A stretch of DNA of 64,000 nt. It comes from Streptomyces vietnamensis. Lineage in GTDB: Bacteria; Actinomycetota; Actinomycetes; Streptomycetales; Streptomycetaceae. The translations under genes and the position numbers were made by a program. The stretch lies in contig NZ_CP010407.1 of the NCBI RefSeq assembly GCF_000830005.1, forward strand, positions 2,523,001-2,587,000. The letters run 5' to 3'. Of the stretch, positions 25,438 through 34,891 are shown one piece after another. Each line of letters starts with the position of its first letter. Within the stretch, counting starts at the first letter, position 1. The notes under the pieces are model-generated. The model was not told where the DNA came from, did not search any database, and saw only the letters and a list, made by a program, of their open reading frames with translations.

Positions 25438-26382
25438 TCAGCCCTTCTTCAGACCCAGCACCTCCGCCGCCGCGAAGGTCTCGCCCGCCGGACGGGACGC
25501 GTAGTGCGGGGTCAGGAGGGAGTCCAGTTCCTCGTACGTGAACGCCTCCTTGGCCGTGTCGAACTTGGCCGAGACCTTCGGCCGGTCCACGACCGCCACC
25601 ATCCCGCCGTGCACGACGAGCAGCTGCCCGTTGACGCCGGCCGCCGCCGGGGAGGCCAGATAGCCGACGAGCGGCGCCACGTGGTCCGGGGACAGCGGGT
25701 CGAGCTCTCCCTCGGCAGACGGCTCGGCGAAGCCTGCGAAGACGTCCTCGGTCATCCGCGTCCTGGCCCGCGGGCAGATCGCGTTGGCGGTCACGCCGTA
25801 CCGGGCGAGCGCGAGCGCCGACGAGGTGGTCAGGCCCACGATGCCGCCCTTGGCGGCCGCGTAGTTGGGCTGTCCGGCCGAGCCCGCGAGGAAGGCCTCC
25901 GAGGAGGTGTTGACGATGCGGCCGTAGACGCCGGTCTCGCCCGCCTTGGCGCGGCCCCGCCAGTGCACCGCCGCGAAGTGGGTGGTGTTGAAGTGGCCCT
26001 TGAGGTGGACCCGAATGACCGAGTCCCACTCGTCCTCGGTCATCGAGAAGACCATCCGGTCGCGCAGGATGCCCGCGTTGTTGACCAGGACGTCCAGCTT
26101 CCCGAACTCGCTCACCGCCAGGTCGACCAGGGCCCGCGCCGTCTCGAAGTCGGAGACGTCGCCGAGGTGGGCGACCGCCCGGCCGCCCGCCGCGCGGATC
26201 TCCGCGGCGACCTCCTCGGCGGGTGCGGCGGAGGCCGCGCCCGAGCCGTCGCGGCCGGGCTGCCCGTAGTCGTTGACGACGACGGCGGCGCCGAGCCGGG
26301 CCAGTTCCAGGGCCTCGGCGCGGCCGAGACCGCGCCCGGCGCCGGTGACGATCGCGCTCAAACCCTCAAGGGGGAGTGACAT
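25438..26382 (-). CDS. SDR dehydrogenase, Hsd4A-like 3-hydroxyacyl-CoA dehydrogenase
   Basis: 314 residues. Motifs: TGAGRGLGRAEA, NNAG, catalytic Ser in NTSSEAFL, Tyr and Lys in YAAAKGGIVG. The extra DYGQPGRDG loop after the second strand is typical of peroxisomal multifunctional enzyme-like SDRs (17-beta-HSD4 type), which oxidise 3-hydroxyacyl-CoA side chains. It is the last gene of the MaoC-alcohol dehydrogenase-SDR set, 15 bp from the ADH gene. Together they form the hydration and oxidation steps of side-chain beta-oxidation. Hsd4A naming rests on similarity in style and context. Confidence 0.82.
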   Translation of the reverse strand: MSLPLEGLSAIVTGAGRGLGRAEALELARLGAAVVVNDYGQPGRDGSGAASAAPAEEVAAEIRAAGGRAVAHLGDVSDFETARALVDLAVSEFGKLDVLVNNAGILRDRMVFSMTEDEWDSVIRVHLKGHFNTTHFAAVHWRGRAKAGETGVYGRIVNTSSEAFLAGSAGQPNYAAAKGGIVGLTTSSALALARYGVTANAICPRARTRMTEDVFAGFAEPSAEGELDPLSPDHVAPLVGYLASPAAAGVNGQLLVVHGGMVAVVDRPKVSAKFDTAKEAFTYEELDSLLTPHYASRPAGETFAAAEVLGLKKG

Positions 26383-26397
26383 CTCGCAGAAGTCCTC

Positions 26398-27474
26398 TCA
26401 GATCTCGATGCAGGTACGGAGGGCCGCGCCGGTCCGCATCTGCTCCAGGGCCTCGTTGATGCCCGCCAGCGGCACCCGGTGGGTGATGAGCGACTCCAGG
26501 TCGATGCGGCCGGCCCGCCAGAGCGCGATGGCCCGCTCGTACGAACGGAGCACGTCCCCGCCGCCGTACATCGAGGGCAGGATCCGCTTCTCGTCGAAGA
26601 ACAGCTCGAACATGTTGAGCTGGAGGAAGTCGTCGAGGGCGCCCGCGCCGACGACGCAGAGGGTGCCGCCGCGGCGGGTCGTCTCGTACGCGGTGCGTGC
26701 GGTGGCGGACTTGCCGACGACCTCGAAGACGTAGTCGAAGCCCTCGCCGCCGGTGATCCGCTGCTTGGCGTCGGCGAGCGCGTCCGGGGCGACCGCCTCC
26801 GTGGCGCCGAACTTCAGGGCGGCCTCGCGGCGGGACTCGACGGGGTCGACGGCGACGATCTGGGCGGCGCCCTGGAGCTTGGCGCCCTGGATCGCGGAGA
26901 TGCCGACGCCGCCGCAGCCGATGACGGCGACCGACGAACCGGCCTCCACCTTCGCCGTGTTGATGGCGGCGCCGAGGCCCGTCGTCACGCCGCAGCCGAT
27001 GAGGGCGGCGATGTCGAAGGGCACGTCGTCCGGGATGGGGACGGCGCAGCCCGCGTCGACGACGACCTCCTCGGTGAAGGTGCCGGTGCCGGCGAAGCCG
27101 AAGACGTCACCGCCGGGGCGCTTGAAGTTGGGGACGCCGGCGTTCATGAAGCCGGCCAGGCACAGCTGGGTCTGGCCGCGCTTGCAGGCCGGACAGCTGC
27201 CGCAGGCGGGCAGCCAGCAGAGCAGCACCCGCTGGCCCTGGCTGAGGCCGGTGACGCCGTCGCCGACGTCGAGGATCTCGCCGGCGCCCTCGTGACCGGG
27301 GATGAAGGGGGCGGGCTGCGGGAGGACTCCGCTCATCGCGGAGACGTCGGAGTGGCACAGGCCGGTGGCCCTCACCCGGATCCGCACCTTGCCCGGGCCG
27401 AAGCCCACCGCCTCGACGTCGTCGAGGACTTCGAGTTTGTCCTGGCCGATCTCGTGCAGTACGGCTGCGCGCAT
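26398..27474 (-). CDS. Zinc-dependent alcohol dehydrogenase
   Basis: 358 residues. Catalytic zinc site residues are in GLCHSDVSA and GHEGAGEI. The structural zinc site has four Cys in the CGSCPACKRGQTQLC region, and the cofactor fold has GCGGVGISAIQGAKL. It oxidises an alcohol, probably a lipid or steroid-derived one given context, with NAD. The gene sits between the MaoC hydratase gene (45 bp away) and the SDR gene (15 bp away), so all three form one leftward operon controlled from about 28.5 kb. Confidence 0.88.
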   Translation of the reverse strand: MRAAVLHEIGQDKLEVLDDVEAVGFGPGKVRIRVRATGLCHSDVSAMSGVLPQPAPFIPGHEGAGEILDVGDGVTGLSQGQRVLLCWLPACGSCPACKRGQTQLCLAGFMNAGVPNFKRPGGDVFGFAGTGTFTEEVVVDAGCAVPIPDDVPFDIAALIGCGVTTGLGAAINTAKVEAGSSVAVIGCGGVGISAIQGAKLQGAAQIVAVDPVESRREAALKFGATEAVAPDALADAKQRITGGEGFDYVFEVVGKSATARTAYETTRRGGTLCVVGAGALDDFLQLNMFELFFDEKRILPSMYGGGDVLRSYERAIALWRAGRIDLESLITHRVPLAGINEALEQMRTGAALRTCIEI

Positions 27475-27519
27475 GGTGCGGCTCCCATCGGACGATCAGG
27501 CGATCAAGGGGTCAGACGC

Positions 27520-28374
27520 TCAGGAGTGTTCGACGAGGGTGTCGGCGAGGACCGGGGCGTCGTCGCGCTCCACTGCCGTCACCGCCACCTGGACGCGGCC
27601 GTCCCCGGCCCACATCCGGATGCGCAGGGTCTCGCCCGGGAAGACGATCCCGGCGAAGCGGGTGCGGTACGAGCGGACCCGGGTGACGTCCCCGCCGAGC
27701 ACCGTGTCCACCACCGCCTTGAGGGTCATGCCGTACGAGCAGAGCCCGTGCAGGATCGGCCGGTCGAAGCCGGCGAGCTTGGCGAACTCGGGGTCGGCGT
27801 GGAGCGGGTTCCAGTCGCCGGAGAGCCGGTAGAGCAGGGCCTGTTCCTCGCGGATGGGCCGCTCGACGGTGGCGTCGGGCTCGCGGTCCGGGAGTTCGAG
27901 GCGCTCGGAGGGCCCGCGGTCGCCGCCCCAGCCGCCCTCCCCCCGTACGAAGATCGAGGCGTCGCTGGTCCACAGCGGGCCGTCCTCGTCGACGGCCTCG
28001 GAGCGCAGGACGAGGACGGCGGCCTTGCCCTTGTCGTACACGGCGGCGACGCGGGAGGTGGAGACGGCGCGGCCGCCGGTGGGCAGGGGGCGGTGGAGGG
28101 TGATCGACTGGCCGCCGTGCAGGACGGCGGCGAGGTCGATGTCGATGCCGGGGGCGGACAGTCCGCCGACGACGCCCATGCCGGCGCCCGCGACGGTGGC
28201 GAAGCTGGGCAGGACGTGGAGCCTGGACTCCAGGGTGTAGCGGAGCTCGTCGGGGTCGGTCGCGGGGACGCCCGCCCCGAGGCCCAGGTGGTAGAGCTGG
28301 ACGTCCTTGTGGTCCCAGGAGATCTCGGCGCTGCGGGGTTCCGCGGCGACGGCCTTTGCGGGGTCGATGGGCAT
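27520..28374 (-). CDS. MaoC-family 2-enoyl-CoA hydratase (Hsd4B-like)
   Basis: 284 residues. The N-terminal part opens with ISWDHKDVQLYHLGLGAG, a hallmark of the double hotdog enoyl-CoA hydratase 2 family. The C-terminal half has the catalytic Asp/His segment YRLSGDWNPLHADPEFAKLAGFDRPILHG. Sequence style closely resembles mycobacterial Hsd4B (cholesterol side-chain hydratase). It hydrates trans-2-enoyl-CoA to (R)-3-hydroxyacyl-CoA. ATG 28374 follows AAGGAG. It heads the operon whose promoter carries both dyads. Confidence 0.88.
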   Translation of the reverse strand: MPIDPAKAVAAEPRSAEISWDHKDVQLYHLGLGAGVPATDPDELRYTLESRLHVLPSFATVAGAGMGVVGGLSAPGIDIDLAAVLHGGQSITLHRPLPTGGRAVSTSRVAAVYDKGKAAVLVLRSEAVDEDGPLWTSDASIFVRGEGGWGGDRGPSERLELPDREPDATVERPIREEQALLYRLSGDWNPLHADPEFAKLAGFDRPILHGLCSYGMTLKAVVDTVLGGDVTRVRSYRTRFAGIVFPGETLRIRMWAGDGRVQVAVTAVERDDAPVLADTLVEHS

Positions 28375-28483
28375 CGGGCTGCTGCTCCTTGTGGCGGGTG
28401 GAGACCTCGGCGCGGCCGTCCGCACCGTCGACCGCACCGAGGCCGTGCGGGACCGTCCCGTACGCGCCGGATCCGTCGAGATC

Positions 28484-28497
28484 TAGAACGCGTTCCA
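28484..28497 (-). promoter_or_regulatory. KstR-type operator, site 1
   Basis: TAGAACGCGTTCCA fits TNNAAC-N2-GTTNNA, the motif known for the cholesterol regulator KstR. It lies just after the predicted transcription start of the MaoC operon, as a repressor site would. Confidence 0.65.
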
Positions 28498-28510
28498 GTT
28501 CGGTGACCCA

Positions 28511-28539
28511 TGTATAGCGGAGGGGTGGGAGGTTGTGAA
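28511..28539 (-). promoter_or_regulatory. Promoter of MaoC-ADH-SDR operon
   Basis: On the minus strand, -35 TTCACA (28539-28534) and -10 TATACA (28516-28511) are 17 bp apart. A CTGACG-type dyad lies just upstream of -35 and a KstR-type dyad just downstream of -10. Confidence 0.6.
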
Positions 28540-28545
28540 CCCCTC

Positions 28546-28560
28546 CTGACGACACGTCAG
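28546..28560. promoter_or_regulatory. CTGACG-N3-CGTCAG dyad, site 1
   Basis: CTGACG-ACA-CGTCAG is a perfect dyad between the divergent MaoC operon and the ABC exporter genes. The same arrangement occurs at three other promoters in this window. Confidence 0.6.
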
Positions 28561-28656
28561 ATGCGTGGCCTCCGGGAGCCCCAGGACATTTGTCACGGCC
28601 GGGTCCGTACATTCACGCCTGCCGGACCCCCGCCCCCGCTCCGTAGCGTCGTACCC

Positions 28657-29580
28657 ATGAAGAACGAGACAGCGGTCGCCTTCACCGGAGTCACCCGGTC
28701 CTTCGGACCGGTCCGCGCCGTGGACGGCATCGACCTCACCATCCGGCGCGGCGAGACCGTCGCCCTGCTCGGCCGCAACGGCGCCGGCAAGTCCACCACC
28801 ATCGGCCTGCTCCTCGGCCTCGACGAGCCCGAGAACGGCGAGGTCCGGCTCTTCGGCGGCACCCCGGCCCAAGCCGTCGCCGCCGGCCGGGTCGGCGCGA
28901 TGCTCCAGGACGGCCGCCCGGTCCCCCGGGTCACCGTCCGCGAGCTCGTCGCCTTCGTCGCCCGGACCTACCCGAAGCCCATGCCGGTCTCCGAGGCCCT
29001 CGCGCTCGCCGACCTCACCGACCTCGCCGGCCGCCGGGTCGACCGGCTCTCCGGCGGCCAGGTCCAGCGCGTCCGCTTCGCCGTCGCCCTCGTCGGCAAC
29101 CCCGAGCTGATCGTCCTCGACGAGCCCACCGCCGCCCTCGACGTCGAGGCCCGCGAGCTCTTCTGGGAGTCGATGCGGGGCTACGCCCGGCGCGGCAACA
29201 CGGTCCTGTTCTCCACCCACTACCTGGAGGAGGCCGACGCCAGCGCCGACCGGATCGTCGTCATCGACTCCGGCCGCGTCCTCGCCGACGGCACCAGCAA
29301 GCAGCTCAAGCGCGCCGCCGGCGGCAGCCTCGTCTCCTTCGACCTGGCCGGCGCCCCCAGCGAGGGCCTGGACCTGCTCCCCGGGGTGACCGCCGTCGAG
29401 ATCCGCGGCGACCGCGCCCGGCTGCACACCGACGACTCCGACGCGACCGTCCGCGCACTCGCCGACCGGGACGCGATCCGGGGCCTCGAAGTCGCCCCCG
29501 TGTCCCTCAACGACGCCTTCCTCACCCTCACCGCGCACGCCCCGGCCGCGCAGGCCCCCGCCCTGGAGACGACCCGATGA
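28657..29580 (+). CDS. ABC exporter ATP-binding subunit
   Basis: 307 residues. Walker A GRNGAGKST, signature LSGGQ and Walker B LIVLDEPTAALD are present, with a long C-terminal accessory domain (about 210-307) as in drug exporters of the DrrA type. It would power the permease encoded next with ATP hydrolysis. TAGCGT lies 8 bp before the ATG and no ribosome site is visible, suggesting a leaderless message. The next gene overlaps by 4 nt (ATGA). Confidence 0.9.
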   Translation: MKNETAVAFTGVTRSFGPVRAVDGIDLTIRRGETVALLGRNGAGKSTTIGLLLGLDEPENGEVRLFGGTPAQAVAAGRVGAMLQDGRPVPRVTVRELVAFVARTYPKPMPVSEALALADLTDLAGRRVDRLSGGQVQRVRFAVALVGNPELIVLDEPTAALDVEARELFWESMRGYARRGNTVLFSTHYLEEADASADRIVVIDSGRVLADGTSKQLKRAAGGSLVSFDLAGAPSEGLDLLPGVTAVEIRGDRARLHTDDSDATVRALADRDAIRGLEVAPVSLNDAFLTLTAHAPAAQAPALETTR

Positions 29581-30299
29581 TCACCGAGTACGTACGCCTC
29601 GAAGTCCGCCGCACCCTGCGCGACACCGGCTTCGCCATCGGCACCATCGCCGTCCCGGTGATGATGTACCTCCTCTTCACCAACCTCGGCGGCCAGAACG
29701 AACCGGAGTGGAAGGCCGCCTCCATGGTCGGCATGGCGGCGTACGGAGCGCTCGGCGCCGCCCTGTCGATCGGCACCGGCGTCGCCGAGGACAAGGGCTC
29801 CGGCTGGCTGCGGCAGCTGCGGATCACCCCGATGTCCCCGCGCCAGGTCGTCACCGGCCGCGCCCTGACCGGCTCGGTCGTGGTGCTCCCGGCGATCCTC
29901 GGAGTCCTCCTCGCCGGCGGCCTGTTCAACGACGTCCACCTCGCGGCCTGGCAGTGGGCCGTGGTCGCGCTCACCCTCTGGCTCGGCTCGCTCCCCTTCA
30001 CCCTCCTCGGCATCGGCAACGGCTACCGTCTCACCGCGCAGACGACGGGCGTCGCGAACATCGCCTGCAACCTGGGCCTCGCGGTCCTCGGCGGCCTGTG
30101 GTTCCCGGTGAGCCTCTTCCCCGGCTGGCTGCGCGCCCTCTCCGAGTACACCCCGACCAACCGCTTCGCCGAGATCGGCGTCTCGGTCACCACCGGGCAC
30201 GCCCCGGGCGTGACGGCACTCGCGATCATCGCGGTCTGGGCGGCCCTGTTCGGCACGTACGCGGCGGTCTCGTACCGTCGTTCGGCACGGACCGCGTGA
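29577..30299 (+). CDS. ABC-2 type exporter permease
   Basis: 240 residues with about six hydrophobic segments, of the ABC-2 permease type. The N-terminal cytoplasmic segment is followed by TM helices, and a conserved amphipathic stretch GSGWLRQLRITPMSP lies in the first cytoplasmic loop. The permease pairs with the ATPase encoded just upstream. Substrate unknown; the downstream two-component system is a common partner and may regulate it. Confidence 0.87.
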   Translation: MITEYVRLEVRRTLRDTGFAIGTIAVPVMMYLLFTNLGGQNEPEWKAASMVGMAAYGALGAALSIGTGVAEDKGSGWLRQLRITPMSPRQVVTGRALTGSVVVLPAILGVLLAGGLFNDVHLAAWQWAVVALTLWLGSLPFTLLGIGNGYRLTAQTTGVANIACNLGLAVLGGLWFPVSLFPGWLRALSEYTPTNRFAEIGVSVTTGHAPGVTALAIIAVWAALFGTYAAVSYRRSARTA

Positions 30300-30324
30300 G
30301 CGAGCGGGGACAGGGGACACGGGG

Positions 30325-31527
30325 ATGAAGGACGTCTGGGAAGTGTGGACCGGAGCCGCCAAGGAGCGGGCCGGGGGCCGGAGGGAGCGGGCCCGGATCC
30401 GGGCCGGCGTCCGGAAGGAACGGGGGCCGAACGGGCTGAGCCTCCTCCCCTGGCTCCTGATGGGCCTGGGCGCACTGTCCCACCTCATCGAGGGCGGGGC
30501 CCCCAACCCCTGGCTCGGCGGGCTCGGCCTCCTCGCCTTCAACACCCTCTACATCGCGATCGTCTTCCGCGCCTTCGACCGGCGCCGCCGCGAGTCGCCC
30601 GCCACCTGGGCCCTCCTCGTCGCCCTCGGGGCGCTGACCTTCGCCCTCGCCATCGGCTACGGCCGGGAGTGGCTGCTCCTCTTCCCGCTCCTGGGCCTCG
30701 CGGTCGGCGCGGTGGTACGGGGCAGGGAGCGGCTGCGGTTCATCGTCTTCCCGCTGGTCGCGGCGGTCGGGGTGGTGACGTACTGGCGCGACGGCTGGGA
30801 CTCGCTCGGCGTCGTGTACGGCACGTTCATCTCCGTCATGGTGACGGCGGCGATCCTCGCCCTGGACGAGACGGTCCGGGAACTGCGCGAGACCCGCGAG
30901 GAGCTGGCCCGTACGGCCGTCGAGAAGGAACGGCTGCGGTTCTCCCGCGACCTGCACGACCTGCTCGGCCACACGCTGTCGGTGATCGTGGTGAAGTCGG
31001 AGGTCGTACGGCGGCTCGCCCCGCGCGACCTGGACGCGGCGCTCGCGCAGGTCGCGGACATCGAGTCCGTGGGCCGCCAGGCGCTGACCGAGATCCGCGA
31101 GGCGGTCACCGGCTACCGCGAGGGCAGCCTCGCCACCGAGCTCGACCGGGCGCGCGACGCGCTCTCCACCGCCGGCATCGAACCGGTCGTACGCCGCTCG
31201 GGACCGCTCCTCGAACCCGCGACGGAGGCCCTGCTGAGCTGGGTGGTCCGCGAGTCCGCGACCAACGCGATCCGGCACAGCGGCGCCGCCCGCTGCGAGA
31301 TCACCCTCTCCGGCACCGCCGAACGGGTCCGCCTCACGGTCACCGACGACGGCCACGGCCCGGCGACCACGGGCACCCCGGGGAGCGGCCTGCGCGGCCT
31401 GCACGAGCGGCTCGCCGCGGCAGGCGGCACTCTTGAGTCGGGGCCCGCTCCGCGCGGCGGGTTCCGGGTCACCGCGGAACTCCCCGTGGAGGCCCCCGTA
31501 CAGCACCAGGGGGAGCCCGCCGAATGA
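30325..31527 (+). CDS. DesK-like sensor histidine kinase
   Basis: 400 residues. About five to six membrane segments fill residues 40-170. A HisKA_3 box with phospho-accepting His (RFSRDLHDLLGHTLSVIVV) and an HATPase end with GSGLRGLHERL. The DesK-type kinases respond to membrane fluidity or envelope stress and act on the LuxR-type regulator encoded next. A weak GGGGACACGGGG precedes the ATG. The regulator gene starts inside its last 4 nt. Confidence 0.88.
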   Translation: MKDVWEVWTGAAKERAGGRRERARIRAGVRKERGPNGLSLLPWLLMGLGALSHLIEGGAPNPWLGGLGLLAFNTLYIAIVFRAFDRRRRESPATWALLVALGALTFALAIGYGREWLLLFPLLGLAVGAVVRGRERLRFIVFPLVAAVGVVTYWRDGWDSLGVVYGTFISVMVTAAILALDETVRELRETREELARTAVEKERLRFSRDLHDLLGHTLSVIVVKSEVVRRLAPRDLDAALAQVADIESVGRQALTEIREAVTGYREGSLATELDRARDALSTAGIEPVVRRSGPLLEPATEALLSWVVRESATNAIRHSGAARCEITLSGTAERVRLTVTDDGHGPATTGTPGSGLRGLHERLAAAGGTLESGPAPRGGFRVTAELPVEAPVQHQGEPAE

Positions 31528-32129
31528 TCAGACTTCTGCTCGCCGAGGACCAGGGCATGATGCGCGGGGCACTGGCCCTGCTGCTCGGCATGGAGCACGA
31601 CATCGAGGTGGTCGCGCAGGTCGGGCGGGGGGACGAGATCGTCGACGCGGCGCTCGTCGCACGCCCGGACGTGGCCCTCCTCGACATCGAACTGCCGGGA
31701 CGTTCGGGGCTCGACGCGGCGGCGGACCTGCGGGACGAGGTCCCGGACTGCCGGGTCCTCATCCTCACCACCTTCGGCCGACCGGGTTATCTGCGGCGGG
31801 CGATGGAGGCGGGCGCGGCGGGCTTCCTCGTGAAGGACGGCCCCGTGGAGGACCTGGCCGAGGCGGTGCGGCAGGCGCTGCGGGGCGAGACGGTCATCGA
31901 CCCGGCGCTCGCGGCGGCGGCCCTCAGCGCGGGCCCGAACCCGCTGACGGGGCGTGAGCGGGACGCCCTGGCAGCCTCGGTGGACGGCGCGACGATCGCG
32001 GACATCGCCGCGACCCTCCACCTCTCGGAGTCGACCGTACGGAACTACCTGTCCTCCGCGATCGGCAAGACGGGCACGCGGAACCGGATGGAGGCGGTGC
32101 GGGCGGCGCGCCAGAAGGGCTGGCTCTAG
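31524..32129 (+). CDS. DesR-like LuxR-family response regulator
   Basis: 201 residues. Receiver with AEDQGMM, phospho-acceptor Asp in ALLDIELPG and conserved Lys in GFLVKDG; C-terminal LuxR HTH (LTGRERDALAAS...IADIAATLHLSESTVRNYLSSAIGK). Likely controls the exporter genes upstream and membrane-lipid or stress genes elsewhere. Its stop shares the tetranucleotide CTAG with the stop of the convergent MFS gene. Confidence 0.88.
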   Translation: MIRLLLAEDQGMMRGALALLLGMEHDIEVVAQVGRGDEIVDAALVARPDVALLDIELPGRSGLDAAADLRDEVPDCRVLILTTFGRPGYLRRAMEAGAAGFLVKDGPVEDLAEAVRQALRGETVIDPALAAAALSAGPNPLTGRERDALAASVDGATIADIAATLHLSESTVRNYLSSAIGKTGTRNRMEAVRAARQKGWL

Positions 32130-33565
32130 ACCTTGGTGCTGCTCTTCGCGGAGCCCTTCGGGAGCCAGAGCAGCATCAGCAGGGCCGCGCCGACGAGGAC
32201 GGCCGTCGAGACGCGGAAGGCCGCCGCGTAACCGGCGGTGAGGCCGGCGGGGGTCGCGGTCGGGCCCGTGACGGCGGTCGCGAGCGTGGTCAGGACCGCG
32301 ATGCCGAGGGCACCGCCCATGGTGCGGGAGGTGTTGACGAGGCCGGAGACGAGGCCCGCGTCGCCCGGGGCGGCGCTGGAGGTGGCGAGGGTGGCCAGCG
32401 GGGTGGTGGCCAGGCCGATGCCGCCCATCATCAGGATCCCGGGGCCGAGGATCGTCGTCAGGAAGTCGCCGTCGACGGTCATCGTGGACTGCCAGGCGAA
32501 GCCGCCGGCCCCGATGAGCGCGCCCGTCACGGCGAGGTTGCGGGCGCCGACGGCCGGCATCAGACGCGGGGCCAGCTTCGAGCCGAGGACGACGCTGAGG
32601 GAGCTGGGGACGAGCGCCAGGCCGGCCTGCAGCGGGCTGTAGTCGAGGACGCTCTGCGCGTACGTCGTCATGAAGAACCACATGCCGAACGAGCTCGAAC
32701 CGCACAGCAGGATCCCCACGTTGGCCGCCGACACCGCCCGCGTACGGAACAGCTTCAGCGGCATCAGCGGGGCCGCCGTGCGGGCCTCGACGGTCACGAA
32801 GACGGCGAGGAGTGCAAGGCCGCCGAGGAGCGTCAGGAGCGTCGCCGGGTCGGTCCAGCCGGCCTCCTCGGTCTGGACGATGCCGTACGCGAGGGTGGCG
32901 AGGCCCGCCGTGACGAGGACCGCGCCCGGCAGGTCGAGGCGGCGGCCGGCGCCGGTGCGGCTCTCGCGGAGCCAGTACACCGCGCCGGCCAGGACGACGA
33001 CCCCGATCGGGACGTTGATGAGGAGCACCCAGCGCCAGGACAGCAGGTCGACGAGGAGCCCGCCGACGAAGCCGCCCGCCGCGCCGCCGGCCGCGCCCAC
33101 CGCCGTCCAGGTGGCGATGGCCCGGGTCCTGGCGGGTCCGACCGCGACGGCGCCGGTGACCAGGGTCAGCGTGGCCGGTGAGAGGACGGCCGCGCCGAGG
33201 CCCTGGACCGCACGGCCCGCGACGAGCTGCCAGCCCTCCTGGGCGAGACCGCCCGCGACCGAGGCGGCGGTGAAGAGACCGAGCCCGAGCAGGAACATCG
33301 CCTTGCGCCCGTAGAGGTCGGCGGCCCGCCCGCCGAGCAGCATGAACCCGGCGAAGGCGATCGCGTACGCGCTGATCACCCACTGCAGGCCGGCCGCCGA
33401 GAGCCCGAGGTCGGACCGCATCGACGGCAGTGCCACGTTCACGACGGAGACGTCGAGGACGACGAGGAACTGCCCCGCGCAGGCGGTCAGGACGACCGCC
33501 CAGGGGCGGGGGGAGAGTCGGGGGGCGGAGGACGTGGTCGTGGTGGCGGAGTCGGTCTGCGGCAT
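32126..33565 (-). CDS. DHA2/EmrB-type MFS exporter
   Basis: 479 residues with about 14 hydrophobic segments. The DHA2 signature is clear: FLVVLDVSVVNVALPSM in TM1 and GGRAADLYGRKAMF in the loop after TM2. It would export drugs or metabolites with proton exchange. The stop codon overlaps the response regulator stop at 32126-32129. No clear ribosome site precedes the ATG. No regulator lies on its 5' side; the 118-bp gap before the thiolase gene shows nothing clear. Confidence 0.88.
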   Translation of the reverse strand: MPQTDSATTTTSSAPRLSPRPWAVVLTACAGQFLVVLDVSVVNVALPSMRSDLGLSAAGLQWVISAYAIAFAGFMLLGGRAADLYGRKAMFLLGLGLFTAASVAGGLAQEGWQLVAGRAVQGLGAAVLSPATLTLVTGAVAVGPARTRAIATWTAVGAAGGAAGGFVGGLLVDLLSWRWVLLINVPIGVVVLAGAVYWLRESRTGAGRRLDLPGAVLVTAGLATLAYGIVQTEEAGWTDPATLLTLLGGLALLAVFVTVEARTAAPLMPLKLFRTRAVSAANVGILLCGSSSFGMWFFMTTYAQSVLDYSPLQAGLALVPSSLSVVLGSKLAPRLMPAVGARNLAVTGALIGAGGFAWQSTMTVDGDFLTTILGPGILMMGGIGLATTPLATLATSSAAPGDAGLVSGLVNTSRTMGGALGIAVLTTLATAVTGPTATPAGLTAGYAAAFRVSTAVLVGAALLMLLWLPKGSAKSSTKV

Positions 33566-33683
33566 GGATGTGATGGTCGCAGACCGCTTCAGCCCCGTAC
33601 ATACGGCGTGGGTCCTAGGGCCGCGGCCCGGACTCGGCCCCTCGGACCTACGCCGCCCGACGCCGTGTCCCGCCCCTCGGGGA

Positions 33684-34877
33684 TCACGCCTTCCGCAGCA
33701 GCGTCACCACCGCGGCCCCGCCCAGGCCGATGTTGTGGGCGAGCCCGACCCGCGCCCCCGCGACCTGCCGGGCCCCCGCCTCGCCGCGCAGCTGCCAGAC
33801 CAGTTCGGCGGCCTGGGCAAGACCGGTCGCGCCGAGCGGGTGGCCCTTGGAGATGAGGCCGCCGGAGGGGTTCACGACCCAGCGCCCGCCGTACGTGGTG
33901 GCGCCGGACTCGACGAGCTTGCCGGAGGCGCCCTCCTCGCACATGCCGAGCGCCTCGTAGGTGAGCAGCTCGTTGATGGAGAAGCAGTCGTGGAGTTCGA
34001 CGACGTCGACGTCCTCGATGCCGAGGCCTGAGCGTTCGTACGCGAGGCGGGCGGCGGCCCGGGACATCGGGCGGCCGACGGCGTCGATGCAGGAGCCGGA
34101 GGCGAAGGACTCCTCGGTGTCGGTGGTCATCGCCTGCCCGGCGATCTCCACGGCCCGCCCCCGCAGCCCGTGTTCGTCGACGAAGCGCTCGGAGACGACG
34201 ACGGCGGCGGCCGCGCCGTCGGAGGTGGGCGAGCACTGGAGCTTGGTGAGCGGCCGGTGGACGGTCTTCGCGGCGAGGATCTCGTCGACGGTGTAGACGT
34301 CCTGGAACTGGGCGTTGGGGTTGTTCGCCGAGTGCTGGTGGTTCTTGGCGCCGACGGCCGCGAGCTGCACCTCAGTGGTCCCGTACCGCTCCATGTGCTC
34401 GCGGGCGGCGTTGCCGAAGATCTGGGCGGTGGGAGGACTGGCCTCGAAGCCGTGACGGGCTGCCATGATGCCGTAGTGCCGGGCGACGGGCGAGGTCTTG
34501 AAGTCGCCCGCGCCCGCGCCGCCGCCGAGCGAGCCCCGCGCCATCTTCTCGAACCCGAGGGCGAGGACGCAGTCGGCGATGCCGCCCTCGACGAACTGCC
34601 GGGCGGTCATGAGGGCGGTGGAGCCGGTGGCGCAGTTGTTGTTGAGGTTGTAGACGGGGATGCCGGTGAGCCCGAGCTCGTACACGGCGCGCTGTCCCGC
34701 GGTGGAGGCCTGGAAGCAGTAGCCGACGGCGGCCTGCTCCACGCGCGCGTAGGGGACGCCGGCGTCGGTGAGGGCGGCGGTGCCCGCCTCCTCGGCCATG
34801 TCCCAGTACTGCCAGTCCCGGGTCTCCGGCTTCTCGAACTTCGTCATGCCGACGCCGACGACATACGCCTTGCCCAT
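33684..34877 (-). CDS. SCPx-type thiolase / lipid-transfer protein (Ltp1-like)
   Basis: 397 residues of the thiolase fold. Catalytic Cys in [11 protein letters not shown] near residue 80, [12 protein letters not shown] and the C-terminal [17 protein letters not shown] carrying His. The segment [19 protein letters not shown] and [19 protein letters not shown] closely resemble mycobacterial Ltp1-type thiolases, which cleave or condense steroid or branched acyl-CoA. It follows the fused acyl-CoA dehydrogenase by 14 bp, hence co-transcribed. It likely carries out the terminal thiolysis or an aldol-type step in side-chain degradation. Confidence 0.88.
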   Translation of the reverse strand: MGKAYVVGVGMTKFEKPETRDWQYWDMAEEAGTAALTDAGVPYARVEQAAVGYCFQASTAGQRAVYELGLTGIPVYNLNNNCATGSTALMTARQFVEGGIADCVLALGFEKMARGSLGGGAGAGDFKTSPVARHYGIMAARHGFEASPPTAQIFGNAAREHMERYGTTEVQLAAVGAKNHQHSANNPNAQFQDVYTVDEILAAKTVHRPLTKLQCSPTSDGAAAAVVVSERFVDEHGLRGRAVEIAGQAMTTDTEESFASGSCIDAVGRPMSRAAARLAYERSGLGIEDVDVVELHDCFSINELLTYEALGMCEEGASGKLVESGATTYGGRWVVNPSGGLISKGHPLGATGLAQAAELVWQLRGEAGARQVAGARVGLAHNIGLGGAAVVTLLRKA

Positions 34878-34891
34878 TTCCGAGTTCCCCC

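Noticed and set aside
23924..26029. 701-codon minus-strand open frame
   Set aside because: It crosses a terminator, an intergenic region and a plus-strand gene with a good ribosome site.
28657..33565. Antibiotic resistance or biosynthetic island
   Set aside because: The ABC exporter, two-component system and MFS pump are common housekeeping-type genes, and no biosynthetic enzymes are adjacent.
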